DNA of 64,000 bases from Taibaiella soli (GCF_003236175.1 NZ_QKTW01000006.1:83195-147194), one strand, 5' to 3'. Positions 53,669 through 62,511 are shown, numbered from the stretch's first letter. The notes: generated by a model from the sequence alone, not told the origin. Numbers and translations are program-made.

Positions 53669-55003
53669 TTATCGTATCATGACCTGCCTGTCCATATCCA
53701 GTCGGAGCATGATAAACACCAGAATACTGAACGACAACAGAGATGAACCACCATAACTCAGGAATGGCAATGTAATACCAATTACGGGTGCTAAACCGAT
53801 GGTCATGGAGATATTAATAGCAAAGTGAAAAAACAAGATAGAAGCGACGCAATAGCCATAAATACGACTAAATGCGGAACGCTGTCTTTCGGCCAGATGC
53901 ACCAGGCGTAACATCAGCGTGATGTATAACCCGATCAAAACAAAACTGCCGGCAAAACCGAATTGTTCCCCAATAGAGCAGAAGATAAAATCCGTGTGCT
54001 GCTCCGGGACAAAATCATTTTTAGTAGAAGTACCATTTAGCAAGCCTTTGCCCCACAAGCCACCAGAGCCAATTGCAATCTTCGACTGACGCACATTGTA
54101 ATCCGTGTCCTTTTTCTTGGCCTTCTCCATTTCACCAGGCGTCGGCTCTTTTCTAAATTCGTCCGGCACTTCCTGACCAAGCATATTGTAGATACGCTCT
54201 ACCTGATAACCGTGCATTTTCTTGAAAGCGAAAGGAACAATTACCTGCGAAAATAAAATACACGCTCCCCAGATCGCCAATATCAGAATACGGGCTACGG
54301 CATCGCGTTTCAGTGTTTTTCGAATTAATACACCGATCAGAACAGCTAATACTGTTATGATAATGAACAATATTTTTCCCGAAATCAATAGCGTTCCCAG
54401 CGTAAGTCCAACCAACGAAAATCCTACGATCAGCACCGCATTCGGCAACCCTTCACGGTACATCACCAGGAAAAAAGAAAAGTACACAAGTGCAAGACCG
54501 GTTTCATTTTGGAGGATGATAATAAGTGCAGGCAACATAGCAATACCCACGCCAATCATACGGTCTTTAAGCGTTTTAAAATTGGTTTCCGGCATGGAAA
54601 GAAAACGTGCCAGTGCCAATGATGTAAATATTTTAGCAACCTCGCCCGGCTGAAACGCAAAGCCACCAATACCCAGCCAGGAATGTGATCCTTTCACATC
54701 CTTACCGGCGAATATGGTTATAACGAGCAGAAATATGGCTATCGTGTATGACAAAAAGGCTATGGACGAAAAGAACTTACTGTCCGTCATCAAAATGATA
54801 ATGCCGACAAAAAGTGAAGGTCCCAGCCAGATTGCTTGTTTTACAAAGCTTTTGCCCGGCATGAAAAAACTAGGATCAGTGCTTTTGTACTCCACAGAAA
54901 AAACCGCCAGCAGACCAATGCCTACCAGCAACAGATATAAGAACAACGTAAACCAGTCGATACGGTTGGCAAATGTTTTCCTGTTTACACTACTGCTCGT
55001 CAT
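53669..55003 (-). CDS. rodA: Rod shape-determining peptidoglycan glycosyltransferase RodA
   Basis: 444 residues, SEDS family with about ten membrane helices. The conserved segment GIGGFAFQPGEVAKIF carries the family's FQPxE motif; IAIGSGGLWGKGLLNGT and the C-terminal LPFLSYGGSSLLS are standard. RodA polymerises lipid II glycan strands with PBP2 in cell elongation. It follows the PBP2 gene by 34 bp. mreBCD, often upstream of this pair, are not in the window. Confidence 0.95.
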   Translation of the reverse strand: MTSSSVNRKTFANRIDWFTLFLYLLLVGIGLLAVFSVEYKSTDPSFFMPGKSFVKQAIWLGPSLFVGIIILMTDSKFFSSIAFLSYTIAIFLLVITIFAGKDVKGSHSWLGIGGFAFQPGEVAKIFTSLALARFLSMPETNFKTLKDRMIGVGIAMLPALIIILQNETGLALVYFSFFLVMYREGLPNAVLIVGFSLVGLTLGTLLISGKILFIIITVLAVLIGVLIRKTLKRDAVARILILAIWGACILFSQVIVPFAFKKMHGYQVERIYNMLGQEVPDEFRKEPTPGEMEKAKKKDTDYNVRQSKIAIGSGGLWGKGLLNGTSTKNDFVPEQHTDFIFCSIGEQFGFAGSFVLIGLYITLMLRLVHLAERQRSAFSRIYGYCVASILFFHFAINISMTIGLAPVIGITLPFLSYGGSSLLSFSILVFIMLRLDMDRQVMIR

Positions 55004-55037
55004 GAAAGATTTCTATTTTTAACGGATTGCCGGTATT

Positions 55038-57059
55038 TTATTTTTTTCTGTAATAGTATTTGTCGACTACGAACTGCACTTGTCTCCATCTTCTCGCCTG
55101 CTCAATGCTGTCAGCCATTTGCTGCGCTTCCATTTTTCTCATTTCTCTGAGACGGTCTTTAGCACGTTGCGCAGAGTCGAGAATGTACACATATTTACTG
55201 ATCACATTGCCTTTAAACATCCGGTCTTCGAGCGCTTTACGGTTTGTAGCAATCGTATCGTTCAGATATTTTTCAATCATTAAACTGGCGATCGGACCGG
55301 CCCATGTAGCACCATAACCGGCGTTCTCTACTGCTACAGCGATCGCAATCTTCGGATTAGTTCGAGGCGCAAAAGCAACGAACATTGAGTGGTTTTGCAA
55401 TTTTGTGGCAACACCGTTGATGTTTGCTTTGTTTTCTACCGTACCGGTTTTGGCACAGATATCAATACCTGGAATCTGCGCCACTTTTGCCGTACCGCGC
55501 TCCACTACGTCTTGCATACCCAATGCTACAATGGCGTAATTGGTATCCGGAATATGCGTTACCACCTCCTTCTCGAGATAAGGAGCCAGTACTGTATCCT
55601 TTGGATTATTGTTGATGGCGCGCACAAAATGCGGCTTATAATAGTACCCGTGATTGGCGATAATACACATTGCATTCGCCATCTGCAGCGGCGTTTCAGC
55701 CAACTCACCCTGCCCCATACCAATGAATACGTTGGTACAGGAGTTCCAGACACCACGATACATTTTGTTGTAGGCGTTTGAGTCGAACAGTGTACCGCCG
55801 ATCTCATATGGAATATCAACACCGATCGGATGTCCCATACCGAAGCTGAACATATGTTCGTACCAGTCTTCAAGGCCTTTTTTCACACCACCGAATTTTC
55901 CCAGATCTACCGAACGACGGTAGACATCACAGAAATACGAGTTACAGGAATTGGCCAACGCCAAACGAAGATTAGCAGCGTGACCGCCCCCCGAGTGCGT
56001 ACAGGCGATTCTCCGGCCACAGGCATAATAGCCTCCGGCACACGGATAGCCGAACGAAGGTGTAATCGCACCGACATCCAGCCCTATAAGCGCGGTCATC
56101 GGCTTCTGCGTAGAACCCGGGTTATAAAATGCTTTGATAGCGCGGTTAAACAATGGCTTGGTCGCCAGACTGTATAAATCAGAGAAGTTTTTAGCACGAT
56201 CAGAACCACGCAACAGATTCGGGTCATAGCTTGGACTGCTTACCATCGCAAGAATACCGCCGGTTCGCGGATCTATAGCAACGATGCTACCAAGCTTATT
56301 CTGCATCAGCTTTTCACCGTATTCCTGCAATGCCTGATCGAGATATAGTTGCAGACTCCGGCCAGAAATAGCTGGTGTATCCAGCGCACCTTTTTTGTAG
56401 GAATCACGCGGACGGTTGAAGTTATCTTTCTCCAGATAGTTTACCCCACGCTGTCCGCGCAACACTTCTTCGTAAGAAAGCTCCAGACCATCTTTCCCGA
56501 CGTAATCACCTTGCAGATAAGATGAAAACCGTTCCGTCTTCAACATGCCCGGCGAAACTTCACCGATAAATCCAAGCACCACGCCGGCAACCGGTTTCGG
56601 ATAACTGCGAATGGACCGTTCCAACAACTGAAAGCCATTGAACTGGTAAGCATTTTCCTGAAAGCGCGCCGTCTGCGAAGGACTGAGCTGTTGAATAAAT
56701 ACGCCTTGACGCATTGGTCCATTAAAGAATCTTGCCTTCTGCAAAAGTTTGTTGTACGTCGCAGTATCAATGCCCAGGGCATTGCAGAACTGCATCGTAT
56801 CGATGGTTTTGGACACTTCATTCGGAGTGACCATCAGATCGTACACTTTTTCGTTGAAGCAAAGCACTTTCCCCTTCCGGTCATAGATCACACCACGTGG
56901 CGGATACATCACTTTCCGGAAGATTGCAATGTCATTTGCCATGACCTTGTACTTATCCTCAAAGAGTTGCAGAAATAAAAGACGGACCAGCATCACCAAA
57001 GCGATGCCGATGAAAATAAACCTGACTACGTATTGACGCGGGTTGGCCGCAAGAGACAT
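55038..57059 (-). CDS. mrdA: Penicillin-binding protein 2
   Basis: 673 residues. One N-terminal membrane helix (about 10-28), a pedestal/dimerisation domain, and a transpeptidase domain with the three catalytic motifs STQK (about 320), SCN (about 370) and KTGT (about 545). It cross-links peptidoglycan during elongation and works with RodA, encoded next. The C-terminal tail is helical and rich in Lys/Arg/Gln. A TAGGTTTG -7-like box at 57099-57092 on the minus strand lacks a -33 match. Confidence 0.95.
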   Translation of the reverse strand: MSLAANPRQYVVRFIFIGIALVMLVRLLFLQLFEDKYKVMANDIAIFRKVMYPPRGVIYDRKGKVLCFNEKVYDLMVTPNEVSKTIDTMQFCNALGIDTATYNKLLQKARFFNGPMRQGVFIQQLSPSQTARFQENAYQFNGFQLLERSIRSYPKPVAGVVLGFIGEVSPGMLKTERFSSYLQGDYVGKDGLELSYEEVLRGQRGVNYLEKDNFNRPRDSYKKGALDTPAISGRSLQLYLDQALQEYGEKLMQNKLGSIVAIDPRTGGILAMVSSPSYDPNLLRGSDRAKNFSDLYSLATKPLFNRAIKAFYNPGSTQKPMTALIGLDVGAITPSFGYPCAGGYYACGRRIACTHSGGGHAANLRLALANSCNSYFCDVYRRSVDLGKFGGVKKGLEDWYEHMFSFGMGHPIGVDIPYEIGGTLFDSNAYNKMYRGVWNSCTNVFIGMGQGELAETPLQMANAMCIIANHGYYYKPHFVRAINNNPKDTVLAPYLEKEVVTHIPDTNYAIVALGMQDVVERGTAKVAQIPGIDICAKTGTVENKANINGVATKLQNHSMFVAFAPRTNPKIAIAVAVENAGYGATWAGPIASLMIEKYLNDTIATNRKALEDRMFKGNVISKYVYILDSAQRAKDRLREMRKMEAQQMADSIEQARRWRQVQFVVDKYYYRKK

Positions 57060-57196
57060 TTGTTGTGAATTAATTTTTTGGCTAACAGCTACAAACCTAA
57101 GGCAAAAAACCCACTTTTAACGCGTGTTACAGCCTAATGAAATGTTTATTTTTTGGGGCAAAAAATACATGATTAAAAAATTTCTTTGAAAAAAGT

Positions 57197-57227
57197 TTTG
57201 ACTTTTTAAAAACTGCTCCTACTTTTG
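57197..57227 (+). promoter_or_regulatory. Promoter of tRNA-Gln
   Basis: TTTG (57197-57200) and TACTTTTG (57220-57227) with exactly 19 bp between them: a textbook Bacteroidota primary sigma promoter, 26 bp upstream of the tRNA. Confidence 0.82.
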
Positions 57228-57253
57228 CATCCACAAACAACGGAAACACACAG

Positions 57254-57324
57254 AGTTCCATGGTGTAATGGTAGCACAACTGATTTTGGTTCAGTTAGTC
57301 TTGGTTCGAATCCAGGTGGAACTA
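57254..57324 (+). tRNA. tRNA-Gln (anticodon TTG)
   Basis: 71 nt. Acceptor stem AGTTCCA with TGGAACT, D-arm with AATGGTAGC, anticodon stem ACTGA/TCAGT with loop TTTTGGT (anticodon TTG at loop positions 3-5), T-arm CTTGG-TTCGAAT-CCAGG, discriminator base A. The CCA end is not encoded. Promoter at 57197-57227 and terminator at 57330-57357, so it is transcribed alone. Confidence 0.95.
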
Positions 57325-57329
57325 CTGAA

Positions 57330-57357
57330 AAAAACCCGCTCAACTGAGCGGGTTTTT
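57330..57357 (+). terminator. tRNA-Gln terminator
   Basis: AAAAACCCGCTC (57330-57341), loop AACT, GAGCGGGTTTTT (57346-57357). Confidence 0.92.
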
Positions 57358-57382
57358 CCTTTTTATCCTTCCTCAATCAAAA

Positions 57383-57559
57383 TTAGTTTCTGGCGGCCGT
57401 TTTTAAAGGCAATTCATAATCCTCCGGCGTATCGAAATACCGGATCCATTCATTTCTGTTTTTATCAGTCAATATAAAATGATACCCAAAGCAACCAAAG
57501 CCAAATGCCAATTTTTTTAACAAACTGCTTTCTCTTAGAAAGCGTAGTATTGCAGACAC
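57383..57559 (-). CDS. Possible 58-residue protein with GTG start
   Basis: An open frame from a GTG at 57559 to the TAA at 57383-57385; no in-frame ATG exists before the upstream stop. The product would begin MSAILRFLRESSLLKKLAFG and contain GYHFILTDKNRNEWIRYFD and TPEDYELP, a protein-like composition with many aromatic residues. No family recognised. It is convergent with tRNA-Gln and head-to-head with the 46-residue ORF at 57597. It may be a real small gene, a decayed remnant, or chance. Confidence 0.35.
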   Translation of the reverse strand: MSAILRFLRESSLLKKLAFGFGCFGYHFILTDKNRNEWIRYFDTPEDYELPLKTAARN

Positions 57560-57596
57560 TTGTGTTTCCGGACATACTGTAGTCCGGCGCTATTTT

Positions 57597-57737
57597 ATGA
57601 AGCAAGATTTACATTCATCCCATCCAGACACACCCCAAACAACCAACCGCAAATGGTATGGCTGGTATGTGCTGCTGGTGGTGGTACTTGCTGCACTGAT
57701 CCTCTTCTTTAACTGGTTTACAAATTTCTTTTCATGA
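57597..57737 (+). CDS. 46-residue single-pass membrane microprotein upstream of the SSS symporter
   Basis: ATG at 57597, stop TGA at 57735-57737. The protein starts MKQDLHSSHPDTPQTTNRKW, has one strongly hydrophobic helix (YVLLVVVLAALILFF, about residues 24-38), and ends NWFTNFFS. Its TGA overlaps the symporter ATG at 57734 in an ATGA arrangement, a strong sign of a real, translationally coupled gene. N-in topology follows from the positive charges before the helix. No family recognised; it could be a small regulatory or stabilising subunit of the symporter (inference). Confidence 0.72.
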   Translation: MKQDLHSSHPDTPQTTNRKWYGWYVLLVVVLAALILFFNWFTNFFS

Positions 57738-59527
57738 GCACTGCCGACTGGATTGTACTGGTAGCAACGCTGACATTGATCGTTGTATATGGCCTTTATA
57801 AAAGCCGCACAACGCGCAATATGGAAGGTTATTTTCTCAGCAATCGTTCAATGCCATGGTGGCTGGTGTTACTCAGCATTATGGGCACACAGGCAAGTGC
57901 CATTACATTTTTGGGCGCTACGGGCCAGGGATTTGCATCTGGGATGGGGTTTGTGCAATACTATTTCGGATTACCGCTGGCAATGATTATTATCAGTATC
58001 AGCTTTGTACCGATCTTTAATAAGCTAAAGATTTTTACCGCTTACGAATATCTTGAGCAACGGTTTGATCTGAAAACAAGAACATTTACCTCCGGACTTT
58101 TCCTGTTGTCTCGTGGGTTTTCAACGGGCATTAGCATTTACGCACCTTCCATTATTTTATCGTCTCTTTTTGGCTGGAATATTTACTGGACGAACCTGTT
58201 TATGGGCGGGTTACTCATCATGTATACAGTTAGCGGCGGTGCGCGTGCTGTAGCTTACACGCTGCAATTACAACTGTGTATCATTTTTGCTGCGATGGTT
58301 GCCACAGGATACTTTATCGTACACCAGCTACCACAAAACATCGGATTTACGGATGCGCTGAAAATAAGCGGTGCAGCCGGTAAACTCAAAGTGATTTCAT
58401 CTGGGGTAACGGACAGTCATTTCAACTGGAAAGATAAATACAACCTGGCCAGCGGACTGATCGGTGGTTTCTTTTTAGCACTCTCCTACTTTGGTACGGA
58501 TCAAAGTCAGGTGGGGCGTTATCTCACGGCCAAAAATATGACGCAAAGCCGGCTGGGCTTATTGATGAACGGCCTTGTAAAAATTCCGATGCAGTTTCTG
58601 ATCTTGTTGCTCGGCACTTTGGTCTTCTCTTATTATCAGTTCAACAAAGGACCGATCTTTTTCAATTCTGCGGTAAACGAGCGCAAATTCAATCCACAGC
58701 AGCGTGCCGAATTACAAGGTTTGCAACAACAATTTGATGAGGCTGGGAAAACACAAAAAGTTTACGCTACGCAATACATCAACGCCTTTCAAAAACAAGC
58801 GGCTGACGCGCCTGTCTGGAAAGAAAAACTAACGGCAACCAATCAGCATATCGATTCTATTCGTATTGCTTACAAACAAAGCCTGCACAAAGCAGATGCA
58901 TCCGTCGACATCAATGACACCAACTATATTTTTATCCGTTTCGTGATCGACACATTACCGAAAGGACTGGTAGGGTTGCTGATTGCAATCGTCTTTCTTT
59001 CGGCCTGGGGATCTATTGCTGCTGCTCTGAATTCGCTTTCCAGCTGCACGATGGTAGATATTTACTGTCGCTTCGGTAAGGGTGTAAAATACCCAGACAA
59101 TGAAACAATGGAAGAAGAACGCAAATATCGACTCTCCCGGTGGATTACGCTTGGCTGGGGATTATTCTGCATCGTGGTGTCCATGTTTTGTAGTCGTGTC
59201 GGCAGCCTGATCGAAGCGGTAAATATCTTTGGCTCGCTTTTTTATGGCGTTATTCTCGGTATTTTCCTTGTTGCTTTTTATATGAAAAGAATCAATGGAA
59301 ACGCGGTGTTTATTGCGGCAATTATTACAGAGATCATGGTAGTGACGTTGTTTGTGCTGGATAATATGAACATCATCGGCTTTGGCTTTCTATGGTTAAA
59401 TGCCGCCGGTGCTTTAGGTGTAATGGTGTTCAGCCTGCTGATTCACATTGTTGCTTCACGTAAGGATTTGCCTTCGCCCGCGGTTGAAACTATTGCGGTA
59501 GAAAACGTCGACAACGATCAATTTTAA
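57734..59527 (+). CDS. Sodium:solute symporter (SSS family) with large extracytoplasmic insert
   Basis: 597 residues, LeuT-type core. Typical segments are YEYLEQRFDLKTRTF, the Na+-site region and SAWGSIAAALNSLSSCTMVDIY. The transported solute is unknown (sugars, proline or similar are possible). Residues about 318-400, between two core helices, form a long charged helical insert (from NERKFNPQQRAEL to NDTNY) predicted to be periplasmic. It is coupled by an ATGA overlap to the 46-residue membrane protein and followed after 23 bp by a DUF2911 gene. Confidence 0.92.
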   Translation: MSTADWIVLVATLTLIVVYGLYKSRTTRNMEGYFLSNRSMPWWLVLLSIMGTQASAITFLGATGQGFASGMGFVQYYFGLPLAMIIISISFVPIFNKLKIFTAYEYLEQRFDLKTRTFTSGLFLLSRGFSTGISIYAPSIILSSLFGWNIYWTNLFMGGLLIMYTVSGGARAVAYTLQLQLCIIFAAMVATGYFIVHQLPQNIGFTDALKISGAAGKLKVISSGVTDSHFNWKDKYNLASGLIGGFFLALSYFGTDQSQVGRYLTAKNMTQSRLGLLMNGLVKIPMQFLILLLGTLVFSYYQFNKGPIFFNSAVNERKFNPQQRAELQGLQQQFDEAGKTQKVYATQYINAFQKQAADAPVWKEKLTATNQHIDSIRIAYKQSLHKADASVDINDTNYIFIRFVIDTLPKGLVGLLIAIVFLSAWGSIAAALNSLSSCTMVDIYCRFGKGVKYPDNETMEEERKYRLSRWITLGWGLFCIVVSMFCSRVGSLIEAVNIFGSLFYGVILGIFLVAFYMKRINGNAVFIAAIITEIMVVTLFVLDNMNIIGFGFLWLNAAGALGVMVFSLLIHIVASRKDLPSPAVETIAVENVDNDQF

Positions 59528-59550
59528 TTTCATCATTCAAATAAATCAAC

Positions 59551-60078
59551 ATGCAAACGAGTACATTTTTCAAATCTGCAGGAATGGCTATCGTGGCAAC
59601 ATGCCTGTCTATGGGCGCATTCGCGCAGAAACCAAAAGGTCCGGCGGCGAGCCCGGCAGATTCCGTTACAGGAAAAATCGGTCATGCGACCGTGAAGATC
59701 CGCTACTCCAGCCCATCTGTAAAAGGTCGGACGATTTGGGGCGAACTGGTTCCGTACGATAAAGTATGGCGTGCCGGTGCCAATGAAGCCACGACTTTCA
59801 CTACAGACAAAGATCTGATGATTGAAGGTAAAGAACTGCACGCTGGCCGCTATTCATTATTTATGATTCCTACCAAAGATTCCTGGACTGTTATTTTCAA
59901 TTCAATTCCGGATCAGTGGGGTGCCTATAAATATGAGGAATCAAAAGACGTTTTACGTATAACAGTAAAACCATCCGCGAACCCAATGCAAGAGCGACTG
60001 GTGTACAAAATCAACAAAGATGGCTTTTCGTTGGTATGGGAAAAACTGACCGTGCCGGTGATGGTGAAGACGATGTAA
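59551..60078 (+). CDS. DUF2911 periplasmic protein
   Basis: 175 residues. Signal peptide (1-25, ending AFAQ), then the DUF2911 pattern: KIRYSSPSVKGRTIWGELV, WRAGANEATTF, AGRYSLFMIP and WGAYKYEESKDVLR. DUF2911 proteins are widespread in Bacteroidota and have no known function. Only 23 bp after the symporter stop, so probably cotranscribed, and followed by a perfect palindromic terminator. Confidence 0.92.
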   Translation: MQTSTFFKSAGMAIVATCLSMGAFAQKPKGPAASPADSVTGKIGHATVKIRYSSPSVKGRTIWGELVPYDKVWRAGANEATTFTTDKDLMIEGKELHAGRYSLFMIPTKDSWTVIFNSIPDQWGAYKYEESKDVLRITVKPSANPMQERLVYKINKDGFSLVWEKLTVPVMVKTM

Positions 60079-60093
60079 TTTGTTGAATGTTTC

Positions 60094-60218
60094 GTTTTAA
60101 GTTATAAGTTTTGAAAACGCTCCTGCAGGAGCGTTTTTTGTGTTAGCGGAGCGCAGCTCTTCAAACAGCTTGAAACGTAAAACTTATAACTTAATTCAAC
60201 CAACTTAAAACGTAAATT
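60094..60218. repeat. Pair of heptanucleotide tracts in inverted orientation
   Basis: Left tract GTTTTAA, GTTATAA, GTTTTGA (60094-60114); right tract TTGAAAC, GTAAAAC, TTATAAC, TTAATTC, AACCAAC, TTAAAAC, GTAAATT (60170-60218). The two are partly complementary and flank the terminator at 60114-60137. The right one ends 6 bp before the CDF start codon. Confidence 0.82.
60114..60137 (+). terminator. Terminator of the symporter-DUF2911 operon
   Basis: A perfect 24-bp palindrome (AAAACGCTCC, TGCA, GGAGCGTTTT) followed by extra T residues. Confidence 0.9.
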
Positions 60219-60224
60219 TATGTT

Positions 60225-61142
60225 ATGCCACACGATCATCATCACGGCCACGACCACAGCCATTCTGTTGTATTGACCAATGTCAATGCTGCGTTTATCA
60301 TCGGCATCGCACTCAATTTTACATTCGTAATTATTGAGGTAATCGCAGGTTTATATATCCATTCGCTATCGCTGCTTTCTGATGCCGGACATAATCTCGC
60401 GGACGTAGGTGCATTGGCTCTTTCATTACTCGCTTTTCGCTTGCTGAAAGTAAAATCCAACGATCGCTATACCTATGGCTATCGAAAGACTTCCATCCTT
60501 GTTGCATTGTTTAATGCAGTGATATTATTGGTTTCCATCGGGGCTATCGCTTACGAAGCCATTCATCGCTTCTTCAATCCGGAACCTTTACCAGGATTTA
60601 CTATTGCCATTGTAGCTGGAATCGGTATTGTAATTAATGCTGCGACTGCATTGATGTTTCTCCGCGACAAAGAAAAAGACATCAATATCAAAAGTGCTTA
60701 CCTCCATTTGATGAGTGACGCCATTGTTTCTGCAGCCCTGGTAATAGGAGGTATTGTGATTTATTACACGAACTGGTATTGGATCGATAGTGTACTGAGC
60801 ATCGTTGTCGCTGTCGTAATTTTATTTAGCACCTGGCGATTGTTCAGAGATAGCTTGCGTCTTTCTCTCGATGGCGTTCCGACCGGTATTCAGCTTGATG
60901 AAATAAAAAAAACAGCGTTGAAAGTAGCTGGTGTCAAGGGTTTTCACCATGTGCATGTCTGGGCCATCAGCACAACCGAAAATGCATTGACTGCACATCT
61001 CGTCTTATCCGACACTATCACATTTGCTGAAGAACACAAAATAAAAGAGGAAGTACGTCATCAGTTACTACATCAGAACATTCAACACATCACGCTGGAA
61101 ACTGAACGGGAAGATGATTGCGATGACCCGGACTGCAAGTAA
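60225..61142 (+). CDS. Cation diffusion facilitator family transporter
   Basis: 305 residues, CDF (CzcD/ZitB-like). A His-rich N terminus (MPHDHHHGHDHSHS) and six helices, with metal-site residues in SDAGHNLADVGAL (helix 2) and HLMSDAIVSAALV (helix 5). A C-terminal cytoplasmic metallochaperone-like domain ends in an acidic, Cys-containing tail (DDCDDPDCK). Exports Zn2+ or related divalent metals from the cytoplasm in exchange for protons. Monocistronic; the leader is a heptad tract. Confidence 0.94.
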   Translation: MPHDHHHGHDHSHSVVLTNVNAAFIIGIALNFTFVIIEVIAGLYIHSLSLLSDAGHNLADVGALALSLLAFRLLKVKSNDRYTYGYRKTSILVALFNAVILLVSIGAIAYEAIHRFFNPEPLPGFTIAIVAGIGIVINAATALMFLRDKEKDINIKSAYLHLMSDAIVSAALVIGGIVIYYTNWYWIDSVLSIVVAVVILFSTWRLFRDSLRLSLDGVPTGIQLDEIKKTALKVAGVKGFHHVHVWAISTTENALTAHLVLSDTITFAEEHKIKEEVRHQLLHQNIQHITLETEREDDCDDPDCK

Positions 61143-61260
61143 ATTCAAAATCTCAAAACAGGACGACGAAGTTGACAATGGACAGCTGCTTGTATTGTTG
61201 TAAAAGCACAATCAGAAAACCAACAAACATCAGACGTTTCACTGGCCCTATAAGCGTAAA

Positions 61261-61285
61261 AAAGGCCTCGCATTGCGAAGCCCTT
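61261..61285 (-). terminator. Probable terminator of the MORN-like gene
   Basis: GGC-TCGC and GCGA-GCC form an imperfect stem around ATT, with a T-run on the minus-strand 3' side, 44 bp past the stop at 61329. Confidence 0.55.
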
Positions 61286-61328
61286 CAAATTATCTATTTA
61301 TTCCAGCACTGTCAATTGAACCAGTGAG

Positions 61329-62000
61329 CTACTCGCTCGTTCCGGTCAAACTATGCTGCTTGCCTGCCGGTGGTTTATAATAATGCCCGGAAGCAGCATT
61401 ATGCGGCAGCATTTGTACTTTCTTTTTGTAGTAAGCACTGTCCACGCTGGCCATCGCAAATTCTTTAGAATAAACCAGATCATCAACCTGATACTCCTGT
61501 TCCTTTTCCAGACGTCCCGTCAATGGATCATAGTATTGCCAGGTGCCATGTTTTAAACTGCCACGTTCCGCCAGTACCGATACCAATGATTGTGCACCAG
61601 TCACCGGATCTACAACCATTACCGTATCGTATTTCTGCGACGGATTTAAGCCGCGATAATGCCCCACACAATACAGGTGACCTTTGTCGAAATATTTGAC
61701 TTCGCCATTGAGGACATTATTTTTAAACGTTTCAATAGCTACCAATTCGCCATCGTTATCTGTTTTGTACCATTTCCCAAACTTAATACCGTGGTCATAA
61801 CTACCAAACTCCGAGTAAGAGTCCTCTCCCATTCGTGCAGGCTGATGGATATACCACATCCCATCACGTTTGCCTTTGGCGTCCGTCTGATTAAAATTAA
61901 TCTTGCTTCCGGTGTCGGCAGCCGTGCTGTTTTGCGCATGGCTATTGAATGCGAAACAAGAAATAAGCACTACAAAAAAACAATTGCGAAAAAACTTCAT
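61329..62000 (-). CDS. Secreted MORN-repeat-like protein
   Basis: 223 residues. Signal peptide (1-22, ending NSHAQ), then MORN-like units: GKRDGMWYIHQP, GIKFGKWYKTDNDGEL, NVLNGEVKYFDKGHL, GSLKHGTWQYYDPLTGRL. Such repeats are common in Bacteroidota exported proteins (YwqK-like) and their role is not known. The stop of the upstream SufA-like gene is 3 bp away, so the two genes are probably in one transcript although functionally unrelated. Confidence 0.82.
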   Translation of the reverse strand: MKFFRNCFFVVLISCFAFNSHAQNSTAADTGSKINFNQTDAKGKRDGMWYIHQPARMGEDSYSEFGSYDHGIKFGKWYKTDNDGELVAIETFKNNVLNGEVKYFDKGHLYCVGHYRGLNPSQKYDTVMVVDPVTGAQSLVSVLAERGSLKHGTWQYYDPLTGRLEKEQEYQVDDLVYSKEFAMASVDSAYYKKKVQMLPHNAASGHYYKPPAGKQHSLTGTSE

Positions 62001-62003
62001 TGA

Positions 62004-62345
62004 CTACACTGCAAATGAACTACCGCAGCCACATGTACTGCTGGCGTTCGGATTATTAAATGTAAAGCCGCGTGCATTCAATCCATTTTCAAAGTTTACC
62101 GTTATACCCATCAGATAAATCCCATGAGCTCTTTTCATAATTACCGGAACCCCTTCAATGTCATAAATGTCATCATCGTCTTCTTTCTTATCAAAACCTA
62201 ATACATAACTCATGCCACTACATCCACCACCTTTCACGCCCACACGCAAATATTGGGTTGCATCAAAATCCGGTTCTGCAATTAATCGTTTTACTTCTTC
62301 AATTGCATTGGCGGTCAAAATTACCGGGCTGATCGTTGTCTCCAT
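62004..62345 (-). CDS. Iron-sulfur cluster assembly accessory protein (HesB/IscA/SufA type)
   Basis: The start is set at the ATG at 62345 (METTISPVILTANAIEEV); the frame extends to 62435 through the promoter. 113 residues. The three conserved cysteines are present: GGGCSGMSY and STCGCGSSF. A-type carriers pass Fe-S clusters to target proteins; the family does not distinguish IscA from SufA or ErpA. A clear promoter lies at 62366-62397. Confidence 0.93.
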   Translation of the reverse strand: METTISPVILTANAIEEVKRLIAEPDFDATQYLRVGVKGGGCSGMSYVLGFDKKEDDDDIYDIEGVPVIMKRAHGIYLMGITVNFENGLNARGFTFNNPNASSTCGCGSSFAV

Positions 62346-62365
62346 ATTATTCTGAATATATGTCC

Positions 62366-62397
62366 CAAAGTTAAGATTCACGCGCTCTTTCGCCAAA
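62366..62397 (-). promoter_or_regulatory. Promoter of the A-type Fe-S carrier gene
   Basis: TAACTTTG on the minus strand (62373-62366) and TTTG (62397-62394) with 20 bp between the TTG and the -7 box. It supports the start at 62345 over the longer frame. Confidence 0.68.
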
Positions 62398-62469
62398 TAT
62401 AGGAGATTGATAATGTATATGTCCCGATAGCGCAATAAAAGTTAAAATTCAATTGAACAATGGAAGAAT

Positions 62470-62511
62470 GGTGAACGGTCAAAGGTGAATGGTGAATTGC
62501 CAATCGTCAAT
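62470..62511. repeat. Degenerate heptanucleotide tract
   Basis: GGTGAAC, GGTCAAA, GGTGAAT, GGTGAAT, TGCCAAT, CGTCAAT in exact 7-bp phase. It occupies the otherwise empty 62398-62545 stretch upstream of the Fe-S carrier promoter. Confidence 0.85.

Noticed and set aside
57383-57559. Second tRNA or small RNA beside tRNA-Gln
   Set aside because: No cloverleaf can be drawn there; the strand is better explained as a possible short open frame.
61329-62345. Toxin-antitoxin pair
   Set aside because: MORN-like proteins are sometimes named YwqK antitoxins, but this one has a signal peptide and its neighbour is an Fe-S carrier, so no toxin is present.
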